Shown here piece by piece: positions 55,859-63,929 of a stretch of DNA of 64,000 nucleotides (the stretch's first letter is position 1; each line of letters opens with the position of its first letter). The translations under genes were made by a program, and so were the position numbers. Below the pieces are notes generated by a model. It was not told the DNA's origin and ran no database searches. It saw only the letters and a program-made list of their open reading frames with translations. This DNA is from Kitasatospora setae KM-6054 (GTDB lineage: Bacteria; Actinomycetota; Actinomycetes; Streptomycetales; Streptomycetaceae): positions 6,413,001 to 6,477,000 of the forward strand of contig NC_016109.1 of the NCBI RefSeq assembly GCF_000269985.1, written 5' to 3'.

Positions 55859-55978
55859 GGGGCGCCTGGTGTCAAAGGGTGCGGGCTGTGGCCGGTGCCC
55901 TGGCCGGAACCGGCGGTGCAGGGTTCGGACACCCTCCGCTCTGGCCGGGCGGCGGACGGGGCGCCGAGAGTGGTGGAC

Positions 55979-56659
55979 ATGCCCCAGACGCTCGCCGCCC
56001 CTGCCGCCCCTGCCGCCCCTGCCGGCCCCACTGCCCCCGTGGCCGCCTCCCCGCCCGCCGGGCGCTGGCGGGCCCGGCTCGGGCTGCCGGACCTGGCCGG
56101 GCACGGGCGGATCGTGGCGGCGACCGTGCTCGACGCGTTCGGGGTCGGGATGTTCGTGCCGCTGTCCTTCCTGTTCTTCGTCCTCACCACCGACCTGACC
56201 GTGGCCCGGGTCGGACTGGGCAGCGCGCTGGCCACCCTGCTGTCGCTGCCGGTCGCCCCACTGGCCGGGGCGCTGGTCGACCGCTGGGGGCCGCGGACCG
56301 CGCTGATCGCCAACAACCTGCTGGCCGCCGCCGGTTACCTCGGCTACCTGCTGGTCGACTCGCTGCCGGGACTGGTCGCCGCGATGCTGGTGGTGCTGTC
56401 CGCGGAGCGGCTGTACTTCGCCGCCTGGCCCGGATTCGTCGCCGACCTGGCCGAGGGCGCCGAACTCGACCGCTGGTACGCCTTCACCACCGCCGGCACC
56501 AACGCCGCCGCCGGCCTGGGCGGCGCGGCCGGCGGCCTGCTGCTCGGCACCGGCTGGCCGGGCGCGGCGGTGGCCGTGGTGCTGGTCAACGCGGCCACCA
56601 GCGTGCTGGCCGCCGTCCTGCTGGCAGCCCGGGGAGCGCGCAACCACCCTGCGGCCTAG
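55979..56659 (+). CDS. MFS transporter, N-terminal half (in-frame stop)
   Basis: 226 codons for the first six-helix half of a major facilitator transporter: a Pro/Ala-rich start, then DAFGVGMFVPLSFLFFVLTT and the loop 2–3 motif GALVDRWGPRTA, ending in RNHPAA and a TAG at 56657–56659. After the TAG the same frame stays open, without any shift, into the second half (ending at 57334). This is therefore one 12-helix transporter split by a single amber codon in its central cytoplasmic loop, or two interacting halves. The start could also be GTG 55970 or 55973. The substrate is unknown; drug or sugar efflux is plausible. Confidence 0.7.
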   Translation: MPQTLAAPAAPAAPAGPTAPVAASPPAGRWRARLGLPDLAGHGRIVAATVLDAFGVGMFVPLSFLFFVLTTDLTVARVGLGSALATLLSLPVAPLAGALVDRWGPRTALIANNLLAAAGYLGYLLVDSLPGLVAAMLVVLSAERLYFAAWPGFVADLAEGAELDRWYAFTTAGTNAAAGLGGAAGGLLLGTGWPGAAVAVVLVNAATSVLAAVLLAARGARNHPAA

Positions 56660-56716
56660 GCGAGTTCGGCGACCGAACCGGCGGCCGGCCTGGCGGCCGA
56701 ACCGGCAGTCGGCGCG

Positions 56717-57334
56717 GTGGTCGGCGCGGTGGCCGGCCGGGTGGCCGAACCGGTGGACCCCGGTTGGCGGGCGCTGCTCGGCGAGCGGCGCCTCCTGGGG
56801 TTGCTGGCGGCGCAGGCCGCGCTCGGCTTCGGTTGGCTGGTGCCCACCGTGGTGCTGCCGGTGTACCTGGTGAAGGTGGCCGGGCTGCCGGCCTGGGTGC
56901 CCTCCACCGCGCTGACCCTGAACGCCGCCGTGATCGTGCTGGCGCAGTCCGCGACGACGGCCCGGATGGTCGGCTACTCCCGTGCCCGGGTGGCGGGTTG
57001 GGCGGCCGCGCTGATGTTCGGGGCGATCGCCGCCCTCGCCCTCGGCGGCGGCCGGCCGTGGTCCGTGCTGGGCGCGGTCCTCCTCTTCACCGCCGGCCAA
57101 CTGCTGGCCGGCCCGGCCTGCACCGCGATCGCCGCCACCGCGGCCCCGCCCGCCGCCCGGGGCCGCTTCCTCGCCCTGGTCAACCTGGCCTGGTCGGTCT
57201 CCGCGGTCGCCGGCCCCCTGCTGGTAGGCGCCCTGATCGAGCGGCACGCCCCGCTCTTCTGGTCCCTGCTGGCCGCCCTGGTCGCCGCCGGCGGCCTCGG
57301 CTTCCGGCTGGCCGGAAAGCGGCAAGTCGACTGA
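56717..57334 (+). CDS. MFS transporter, C-terminal half
   Basis: About 205 codons in the same frame as the N-terminal half, giving six further membrane segments (LLGLLAAQAALGFGWLVPTV first; ALVAAGGLGFRLAGKRQ last). GTG 56717 is a nominal start with no convincing ribosome site, so this half is expressed only by readthrough, reinitiation or not at all. The 19 codons between the TAG and this GTG read as a Gly/Ala/Pro/Glu linker made of GCCGAACCGG-type repeats. Confidence 0.6.
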   Translation: MVGAVAGRVAEPVDPGWRALLGERRLLGLLAAQAALGFGWLVPTVVLPVYLVKVAGLPAWVPSTALTLNAAVIVLAQSATTARMVGYSRARVAGWAAALMFGAIAALALGGGRPWSVLGAVLLFTAGQLLAGPACTAIAATAAPPAARGRFLALVNLAWSVSAVAGPLLVGALIERHAPLFWSLLAALVAAGGLGFRLAGKRQVD

Positions 57335-57408
57335 CACCCGGACGGACCGGCCGGTGGTTCTCCGCGGTTCCCGCCCGGATCCCCAGACGGGAACCAGTTC
57401 CCGGAGGG

Positions 57409-59250
57409 TCAGCGGGCGGTCTGCCCGCTGTCCAGGTGCCGGAGGAGTTCGCGCACGTCAGCCATGTCCATACCGCCGATCACCGGCGGCTCCTCGACCA
57501 GGTCGGCCAGTTGCTGGACGGCCGGGTCGTCGAGGATCCGTCCCATGAAGTCCAGCTTCTGCTGCAGACGGAGTGCGACGACCTCATCGATCGTGCCGGT
57601 GGCGGCGAGGATGGTCACCCTGGTCTCGGTGCCCGGTGCGAGGCCGAGGCGGTGGATCCGGTCCAGGCTCTGCAGGAAGCGGCCTGCCATGAAGTCCCGG
57701 TCCACGTACACGGCGTCGTGGCAGACCTGGTGGAGGCTGATGCCCTCGCCCAGGGTCGCCGGGTTGGACAGCAGCACCAGGCAGTCCGGGTCCTCGCGGA
57801 ACCGGCGCAGTTCCTCGGCGCGGTCCGCCGTCCCGCCGTGGACCACGGCGGGACGGTACGGGGCGAGCATCTCCTGCAACGTGGTGAGGCTGCGGACGAA
57901 GGTCGTCCACACCAGGGTCTTCCGGCCGAGCGCCGCGTTCGCGGCCACGATCTCCAGCGTCTCGTGGTACTTGGGCGAGAGCTCGTAGCTCGGCAGGTTC
58001 TGCAGCAGCGAGTACAGGGAGTCGCCGGGCTCGGGCTGCAGCGGCGGTACCCGGTAGGAGAGCGGTTCGTACCTGCTGCCGCCCTCGACGAGCAGCGCGG
58101 GGCTGGTGGCGGCCATCAGCAGGCGCAGCATGGCCCGCCCCAGTGCGTCGAAGTCGCCCCGGGAGGCCTCCGCGCGGGCTGTGAAGTTCCCCTTCAGCGC
58201 CTCGTAGATCTCCCGGTGCAGCGGCGGCATGTCGACGTACCGGATGCGCGGTTCGAAGGGGGGCAGACCGAGCTCCTTCTTCGTCGTCCGGGTGAACAGC
58301 GGCCGCAGGACCCGGCTGGCGTAGGCCAGGTCCCCGCCCGCCACCGCGTCGGTGACCGCGCGCTTCCCGTGGCCGGGCCACACGAAGGACAGCAGGTTCT
58401 CCAGGTCGCGGGCCCCGTTCGGGGCCGGGGTGCCGGTGAGGATCATCCGGCGTGCCGCGAGCGGCCCGAGGGCCAGGCACGCCGACCCGTAGGTGCCAGC
58501 AGCGCCCAGCTTCATCCGGTGGGCCTCGTCCAGGAGGATCATCGAGGGTGCGGCCCTGAGCCACGCGGCCAGGCTGCCGAGGTGGCGGCCGAGCCGTTCG
58601 TAGTTGACGATGAGCACCTCGGCCCCGGGGTCGGGCGTGCTTCCCATGACCGAGGTCCGCAGGGGTACCCGGAAGCACGCGGCAGCCTCGAACTGCCAGG
58701 ACTCGTAGGCCGACTTCGGTGCGACCACGAGCATCCGCCGGGCCTCGCCGCGGGTGCGGGCGGCGGCGAACACCGCCAGGCCGACCCGGGTCTTCCCGGC
58801 TCCGGGGACACTGAAGTTGGCCCCGTGGCGGAGCGTCAGCAGCCGTGCGGTGTCCCGCAGCTGAAACGGAGTGAGGTCCCCGGTCCAGTCGCTGCCGAGC
58901 AGGGCAGCCACCCCGTCCGGGTCCAGTTCGCCGTGGAAGGCCGCGGGCGAATCCTCGGACAGGTCGCGCTGGACGGCCTCGGCGTCGTCCAGGACGCCGT
59001 TGACCAGGGAGACCAGTGCGTCGTCCCACAGCACATCGGCGTACTGCCAGCTGCCGAGCTCGCTCAGGCCGACCAGGAAATCGTCCAGGTCGACCTCGGC
59101 GGACAGCGGGTCGCGCTGCCCGCCGGTCGAGAGGCGGGCCACCAACTGCCCGAAGTCGCTCTGGAATTCGGGGCGGGTGCGCAGCACCACGCGGGTGCGC
59201 GACACGTCGAAGCCCAGGCTCAGGGAGAAGTCCGCGACGGGCGAGGTCAT
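57409..59250 (-). CDS. SNF2-type helicase of a restriction-like cassette
   Basis: A 613-residue superfamily 2 helicase. About 125 N-terminal residues of unknown fold precede the helicase core: TPFQLRDTARLL (Q-motif region, about 127–138), a Walker A GAGKT (150–154), DEAH (241–244), LTGTPAPNGARDL (about 275), TLVWTTFVRSLTTL and LLSNPATLGEGISLHQVCH, and QSLDRIHRLG (motif VI). It should translocate on or remodel duplex DNA. Its start overlaps the stop of the ParB-like gene (ATGA), so the two are co-translated; an HNH gene lies further upstream. Compared with typical SNF2 proteins it is short. Confidence 0.9.
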   Translation of the reverse strand: MTSPVADFSLSLGFDVSRTRVVLRTRPEFQSDFGQLVARLSTGGQRDPLSAEVDLDDFLVGLSELGSWQYADVLWDDALVSLVNGVLDDAEAVQRDLSEDSPAAFHGELDPDGVAALLGSDWTGDLTPFQLRDTARLLTLRHGANFSVPGAGKTRVGLAVFAAARTRGEARRMLVVAPKSAYESWQFEAAACFRVPLRTSVMGSTPDPGAEVLIVNYERLGRHLGSLAAWLRAAPSMILLDEAHRMKLGAAGTYGSACLALGPLAARRMILTGTPAPNGARDLENLLSFVWPGHGKRAVTDAVAGGDLAYASRVLRPLFTRTTKKELGLPPFEPRIRYVDMPPLHREIYEALKGNFTARAEASRGDFDALGRAMLRLLMAATSPALLVEGGSRYEPLSYRVPPLQPEPGDSLYSLLQNLPSYELSPKYHETLEIVAANAALGRKTLVWTTFVRSLTTLQEMLAPYRPAVVHGGTADRAEELRRFREDPDCLVLLSNPATLGEGISLHQVCHDAVYVDRDFMAGRFLQSLDRIHRLGLAPGTETRVTILAATGTIDEVVALRLQQKLDFMGRILDDPAVQQLADLVEEPPVIGGMDMADVRELLRHLDSGQTAR

Positions 59251-60671
59251 GCTGGGTCCTGCTCCCCGGAGACCGCGGCGATGGCCCAGGACAGCCCCTC
59301 GCCCGGCAGCTCGATGCTGCGCTGGGCCTCAGCCGTGAGCTTGCCCATCACGCCGCGCAGCTGGACCAGGGCATCGTCGAAGGCGCCTTCGTCCAGGCTG
59401 CCGTTGCCCCGGGCCAGCACCAGGTCGGTGATGCACTGCTCAAGGTCCTTGCAGGCGTCGGCGACCCGGTCCGGGGCCGCCGCACGCTTCTTCTTCAGCC
59501 GGATGTCCCGGCCCGCGACCGTGATCGCCTCGTTGAACGCGTCGCGGATCGAGGCGACGGTGCCCGAAGCCGAAGTGAGCTCGGCTGGCGCGGCCTTGTC
59601 GCCGGCCACCTCCACCGCCCTGGCCTGCAGCAGGGTGTCGGTCAGCGAGCGTGCTGCCGCCACCTTCGCCCCCGCGGCCTGGACCGTCCGGTTCAGGCCG
59701 GGAATCGCCACGGCGGCGGGTGCCGGGGCGCCGGTCCGCTTCACCGAGTCCGGCAGCAGGCGCTCCAGGTACTGGGTCTGGAAATCCGGCTCGATGAACC
59801 GGACGTCGGTCTTGGCGAAGTCGAGCACGATGGCGGCCAACCGGGACTCCTTGAGCAGGTCGGCCCGCTCCTTGCTACGGGCCTGCTCCTTGACGAACGC
59901 GCGGTACAGCTCGGCGAGCTTCTCCTGGGAGCGCTCCAGGTCCATCAGGCGCAGCTCGTGCCCGCCGGTCCGGCTGCGGGTGATCAGGTCGCGCAGCTGG
60001 GCGAGGATCCACTGGTCGCGTTCGAGCGCGGCCTGCGTGGTGTGGAACATCTTCGCGATCTGGTCGAGGCCGCGGCCCAGCTGGACCTGCTCCTCCACCG
60101 CCATGAGGTGGTTGATGTACGAGTAGTCGCGGCGGCGGTCCGGGCGGAGCTGGAGCGACAGCTCGACGGCGTTGATGTCCTCCCAGGTGCAGGAGGCCGG
60201 CAGCACGCCCACCCGGATGCTGGCCACGCCCAGCTCCTTCAGCGCGGCCCGCCGGGTGTTGCCGTTGACCAGGATTCCCTCGCGGGTGATCAGGCCGGCC
60301 TCGTTCTGCTGGTGGTCGCGCAGGCTCTCCTGGAGCGCGTCGAAGTCGGGATCGCGCTTGTCCGGCTCGGAGGGCTTCGCCTGCAGCAGGTAGTGCAGGT
60401 AGTCCTGCCCCCCGGGGCTCCAGGGGTCCTGCCCGAGCAGCCGGTCGCGAGCCGCGTCGAAGCTCCGCTGGGCCCGGATCCGGTGCGTGCCGGGGTTGTA
60501 GTACAGGGCGTCGACCGGCATGTCGATGACCTCGACGTGCCGGTGCCCCTGCCGCCACTCCACCCGGAGCGTCTCCGCTACGCCGCCGGCCTCCTTCAGC
60601 TCCGTCAGCCGTTCCTCGACCAGGGTGCGGTTCCGCTCCGCGTCCGGCGGGAAGCCGAAGTCCGTGAACAT
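59247..60671 (-). CDS. ParB-nuclease-like protein of a restriction-like cassette
   Basis: A protein of about 474 residues. The N-terminal part (about 45–200) looks like a ParB N-terminal/nuclease domain: EVIDMPVDALYYNPGTHRIR, EAGLITREGILVNGNTRRAA (the NGNTRR box at about 136–141 parallels the ParB DGxRR box). The rest is helical and Lys/Arg-rich, with a possible HTH at GLDQIAKMFHTTQAALERDQ. ATG 60671 has GAGGAG upstream. It is coupled by a 4-bp overlap to the helicase gene, and an HNH gene precedes it by 86 bp. Its role may be nicking, CTP-switch loading on DNA, or recognition; none is shown. Confidence 0.8.
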   Translation of the reverse strand: MFTDFGFPPDAERNRTLVEERLTELKEAGGVAETLRVEWRQGHRHVEVIDMPVDALYYNPGTHRIRAQRSFDAARDRLLGQDPWSPGGQDYLHYLLQAKPSEPDKRDPDFDALQESLRDHQQNEAGLITREGILVNGNTRRAALKELGVASIRVGVLPASCTWEDINAVELSLQLRPDRRRDYSYINHLMAVEEQVQLGRGLDQIAKMFHTTQAALERDQWILAQLRDLITRSRTGGHELRLMDLERSQEKLAELYRAFVKEQARSKERADLLKESRLAAIVLDFAKTDVRFIEPDFQTQYLERLLPDSVKRTGAPAPAAVAIPGLNRTVQAAGAKVAAARSLTDTLLQARAVEVAGDKAAPAELTSASGTVASIRDAFNEAITVAGRDIRLKKKRAAAPDRVADACKDLEQCITDLVLARGNGSLDEGAFDDALVQLRGVMGKLTAEAQRSIELPGEGLSWAIAAVSGEQDPA

Positions 60672-60715
60672 CTGTGGGGATCTCCTCAAACAACCGAATG
60701 GGACAAGACAGGGCC

Positions 60716-60741
60716 GGGGGCGGCACGGGCCGGCCGCCCCC
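60716..60741 (-). terminator. hairpin between the HNH and ParB-like genes
   Basis: GGGGGCGGC / GCCGCCCCC with an 8-nt loop. It is a likely attenuating stem within the operon. Confidence 0.45.
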
Positions 60742-60757
60742 GTGCGGGAATGGCGGG

Positions 60758-61429
60758 TCAGGACAGCGCGTCGCGCACCTGGTCGCGGGAGTCGGCCGGG
60801 AGGGAGCGGTACGCGGCCCAGATGTCCTCGACCTCGCTGAACACCCGGGCGTCCCGCTCGACCCAGCCAGCCAGCATCTTCCGCTCCAGCAGCGGCAGGC
60901 GCTCGATGCGGGCCAGCACGCCGGCCAGGTCAGCAGTCAGGTTAAGCCCGCCGACCCGGCACCGGGAACATTCGATGACGTGCTGGACCTCCACCGCGCC
61001 CGAGGGCAGCAGCACCGGGCGCCGCGCGATGTCCAGCTGCGAGGCGTGGTACGTGCCGGGGTAGGTCTCGCCGGTGCTGATCCCGCACGAGCGGCACTTG
61101 TGGCCGTCCCGGGCCAGCAGCTCGCGCCGCTGTACGGTGCTCACGCTGTTCCCGGGCTGGGACCCCTTGCCCTCCTGCCAGACCGGCTCGCCCTCGCTGG
61201 TGAAGCGGTGCTCGTGCGCTTCGAGGGTCGGGTCCTCGCGATTGGTGTCGATCTGCCAGCCGAACTTGCGCAGGTCGCGCATCCGCCGGTCGATCTGGGA
61301 CGTTCCCTGGAACGCCTCACGCAGCTGTTCCTTGGTGAAGAGCCCCCCCGTACCCACCTCCTGCACCAGCCAGAGCGCCGCGCGCTTCATGGTGCCGAGC
61401 TTCGGGTCCTTCCACGACGGGATGTCCAC
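60758..61429 (-). CDS. HNH-type nuclease-like protein
   Basis: A protein of about 223 residues. A winged-helix-like N-terminus (about 10–65, KRAALWLVQEVGTGGLFTKE, RRMRDLRKFGWQI) precedes an HNH/zinc-ribbon C-terminus with CRSCG (about 112–116) and CSRCRVGGLN (about 154–163). In the place where HNH enzymes have the D-H-I of the first catalytic His, this protein reads QLDIARRP, so the active site may be changed or lost. GTG 61429 with GGAAGG 6 bases upstream is preferred; the frame is open to 61609 but reads as non-coding. It is the first gene of the HNH–ParB-like–helicase operon. Confidence 0.8.
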   Translation of the reverse strand: MDIPSWKDPKLGTMKRAALWLVQEVGTGGLFTKEQLREAFQGTSQIDRRMRDLRKFGWQIDTNREDPTLEAHEHRFTSEGEPVWQEGKGSQPGNSVSTVQRRELLARDGHKCRSCGISTGETYPGTYHASQLDIARRPVLLPSGAVEVQHVIECSRCRVGGLNLTADLAGVLARIERLPLLERKMLAGWVERDARVFSEVEDIWAAYRSLPADSRDQVRDALS

Positions 61430-61669
61430 GTAAAACCTTCCGTTCCTGGCTGAGAGGTGATGCGCCGCAGTGCTGGCCGAGCGGCCGGTGACCGGCCGGG
61501 CCCGCCGCGGCGGCAGGACTCGACTCAACCCCACAGCGGAGGGAAACGGAAGACTCTTCGTGTCCTGACTGGAGGGCCGAAACTCGGGACAGCCGGCACC
61601 GCCAAGCACCTCCAGAGCACGGGATAATCAAATGTTCTGTATGCATGGGATGCCCAGAGGGAGCCGAAT
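61430..61669. promoter_or_regulatory. divergent control region of the restriction-like cassette
   Basis: 240 bp between the HNH-headed operon (minus) and the HTH gene (plus). A short AT-rich stretch at 61622–61650 contains GATAAT (61623–61628), TCAAATG and ATGCAT, unlike the surrounding GC-rich DNA. It is the likely promoter and operator area for the HTH protein. Confidence 0.45.
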
Positions 61670-62455
61670 TTGCCGCAGCGCCACGAGTACCTCGAGCTGT
61701 CCGACGACCTCACACCGCAGCAGCGTGCGCTCGCTGAGGCAGTGCGGGGCCTGGCCAGCGCCTCCGAGCTGTCGTACGGCCAGTTGGCTAAGCGGTCGTA
61801 CGTGAGCAAGTCGCTGATCGGCGACCTGGCCAGCGGCAAGCGGAAGAGGCGGATAGATCCCGAGAACCTGAGGCCGTTCCATACCGCCGCGAGCGCCGAG
61901 GCGGCCGAGCGGGGTGCCCGGGCCATGGCCTGGGAGGAGTTCAGTGCATGCTGCACCGCGCTCGGCGAGCCCGCCGAGTCGGAGGTGTGCGGAGAGTGCG
62001 GCGCGAAGCGGGACAGCGGCCCGTCCGAGCGGAGCTCCGGGCGGAGGCAGAGCGGAGGGCCGGCTGACAGCGCGGTTGACGGGGCTGTCAGCGGGCGGCA
62101 GGAACCGCGGGTCGTGTTGCCGGTCCCCCGCCCGCGGGGGGACCGGCAGGCACGAGCAGACGTCTTCTGGCCGCACATGCCGCTTCTGAAGGGCTATCTC
62201 GATGCCGGCAATCTGGAGAACGCCACCAGCCTGCTGCGTTCGGTCGGCCGGCACGTGCCGCCGGAGGAGACCGCTGAGGCGATCGCTGCCTGTGCCTCGG
62301 CCGGGCTGGAGGAAGCCGCGGAGATGCTGCTGCAGCAGGCGAGCGCCCGCGACAGCAGGGAGGTGCTCAAGGTCCTGCAGGAGCTGAACAGGGCCGAGCG
62401 CCGCACGGAGTCGGACGCCCTCCTGGGCCTTGCCCTCGCCGGCGCCGGGACCTGA
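61670..62455 (+). CDS. HTH (Xre-like) regulator of the cassette
   Basis: A 261-residue protein with a TTG start preceded by GAGGGAG. The N-terminal HTH (about 20–62, LSYGQLAKRSYVSKSLIGDL, ASGKRKRRIDPENL) is Xre-like. The middle (about 105–160) is disordered with one CGECG. The C-terminal 80 residues are helical repeats (LKGYLDAGNLENATSLLRSV, AGLEEAAEMLLQQAS). It is placed divergently to the nuclease/helicase operon and convergent to the methyltransferase, so a control role, as with C proteins of restriction systems, is likely but inferred. GC and codon use are a little less extreme than in core genes. Confidence 0.8.
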   Translation: MPQRHEYLELSDDLTPQQRALAEAVRGLASASELSYGQLAKRSYVSKSLIGDLASGKRKRRIDPENLRPFHTAASAEAAERGARAMAWEEFSACCTALGEPAESEVCGECGAKRDSGPSERSSGRRQSGGPADSAVDGAVSGRQEPRVVLPVPRPRGDRQARADVFWPHMPLLKGYLDAGNLENATSLLRSVGRHVPPEETAEAIAACASAGLEEAAEMLLQQASARDSREVLKVLQELNRAERRTESDALLGLALAGAGT

Positions 62456-62467
62456 GCGGAGGACGGA

Positions 62468-62515
62468 AACGGGCTGTCCGCGGCAGAGAGGTCGCTCTGC
62501 CGCGGACAGCCCGTT
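62468..62515. terminator. bidirectional terminator
   Basis: A perfect 21-bp stem (left arm 62468–62488, right arm 62495–62515, core GGGCTGTCCGCGGCAGAG) with loop AGGTCG, between the convergent HTH and methyltransferase genes. It even ends with the AA/TT pair expected of a two-way terminator. Confidence 0.9.
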
Positions 62516-62525
62516 CGGCGGCGGG

Positions 62526-63818
62526 TCAGGCGACCGGCACCGCCGCAGCCTCCACCCGCTCGGCCGGCGGCAGCGCCCCCGCGTCCTGGACGGGCACGGC
62601 CACGGCCACGGCCTCGACACTGTCCGCGAACAGCGGCAGCTCGGACACCTCGCCGTCCTCCGGGTAGCGGTCGTCGTCGAGGAGCGGGTCCTCGGCCAGG
62701 GGAAGCTCCCCGGGCAGCCGCAGTGCGGCGACGATCGCCTCTCCGACGGCCTGGGCCACCGGCGGGGGGAAGGCGTTGCCGATCTGCCGGTACCTGGCGG
62801 TCTTGCCGCCCTCGAATTCCCAGTCCTCGGGGAAGCCCTGGATCAGGGCGGCCTGGCGGACGGTGATCATCGGTCCGTTGGGGCCGAAGAGGTCGCGCTC
62901 GAGGTTGGGCTGGTCCTCGTCGTTCGCCACCCCCATGGCGTCGACACCGAGGGCCTTCCAAGCAGCCTTGGCCCTGGTCGGACCGAGGTCGGCGCCACCG
63001 TGCTTCTTCGAACCGCCCACCAGCGTCGGTGCGACGCCCGGGACGGCCGGCCGGGCCGTGTCCCGCCACACCCGGTACCTCGCCTTGGCGGCTTCGCGGA
63101 GCTCCTCTGAGTCCAGGCCCGGGGCCTTGCCGGGGTTCATGCCGAAACGCTTGCGCATGCTCTTGTCGAGGGCGTCGAAGACGGTCCGGCCCTCAGCCTC
63201 GGTGCGCTTGGGCCAGGTGAAGCCACGGTACAGGTCCTTGCGGATGGCGACGAGGATCGCCCGCGGCCGCAGCTGGGGGACACCGAAGCTGGCGGCCTCG
63301 AGGACCTCCCAGCCGCACACTACGTAGCCGGACCTGCGCAGCGTCCTGAGGATCCGCTTCCGGTAGGGGCGGAACTTGTGGGACGGCTCGAGCAGCCCGC
63401 GCACGTTCTCGATCATCACGGCCTTGGGCTGGAGCTCGTCGACCAGCGCCAGCATCCGCGGGAAGAGGTCGCGCTCGTCGTCCTGCCCCAGCTGCTTCCC
63501 CGCAATGGAGAAGGGAGGGCACGGGACGCCGCCGGCCAGCAGGGTGAGCTGGCCCGGCTTGAGGTCGGGCAGCTTCTCCGAGGGCTTGAACTCCTTCACG
63601 TCCCTCTCGAGGATCAGGCAGTTGTCGCGCTCCCAGCCCCACGGGTCCTCGCCCCCCCGGGGCGGGCGCTCTACGTTCTTCCTGAGAGTCTTGACTGCGT
63701 GCTGGTCGATCTCCACCAGGGCGAGGTGGCTGAACCCCGCCTTGTGCAGTCCGACCGCTTGGCCGCCCGCACCAGCGCAGATCTCGATCGAAGTCAGCTC
63801 AGGGTACTCGCGGCCCAT
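62526..63818 (-). CDS. DNA cytosine-5 methyltransferase
   Basis: A 430-residue Dcm-type enzyme. Motif I is IEICAGAGGQAVGL (about 11–24), motif IV GGVPCPPFSIAGKQ (catalytic Cys about 100), motif VI MIENVRGL (about 135–142) and motif VIII-like ASFGVPQLRPRAI. A variable target-recognition region (about 215–330) is followed by motif IX/X-like QAALIQGFPEDW and GNAFPPPVAQAVGEAI. The last 60 residues are acidic and non-conserved. It methylates C5 of cytosine in an unknown sequence and presumably protects host DNA from the adjacent HNH/ParB-like/helicase genes. ATG 63818. Confidence 0.95.
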   Translation of the reverse strand: MGREYPELTSIEICAGAGGQAVGLHKAGFSHLALVEIDQHAVKTLRKNVERPPRGGEDPWGWERDNCLILERDVKEFKPSEKLPDLKPGQLTLLAGGVPCPPFSIAGKQLGQDDERDLFPRMLALVDELQPKAVMIENVRGLLEPSHKFRPYRKRILRTLRRSGYVVCGWEVLEAASFGVPQLRPRAILVAIRKDLYRGFTWPKRTEAEGRTVFDALDKSMRKRFGMNPGKAPGLDSEELREAAKARYRVWRDTARPAVPGVAPTLVGGSKKHGGADLGPTRAKAAWKALGVDAMGVANDEDQPNLERDLFGPNGPMITVRQAALIQGFPEDWEFEGGKTARYRQIGNAFPPPVAQAVGEAIVAALRLPGELPLAEDPLLDDDRYPEDGEVSELPLFADSVEAVAVAVPVQDAGALPPAERVEAAAVPVA

Positions 63819-63912
63819 CCGGTTTCCGTCCTCTTTCCAACCTTGCTCAGCGGCCCCAAGTCTCGCAGATGATGCTCCACGAGCTCTCCCACGACCAGGG
63901 GAGCGGGCTGGG

Positions 63913-63929
63913 GACAGTGTCCGACTGTC
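63913..63929. promoter_or_regulatory. inverted repeat upstream of the methyltransferase gene
   Basis: GACAGT-GTCCG-ACTGTC, 95 bp before the methyltransferase start. It is a possible operator for the cassette's HTH protein. No further gene is visible up to 64000. Confidence 0.4.

Noticed and set aside
57409..63818. Assigning the cassette to DISARM because of SNF2 plus 5mC methylase
   Set aside because: DrmA, DrmB and DrmC are not visible, and ParB-like and HNH proteins are not DISARM parts.
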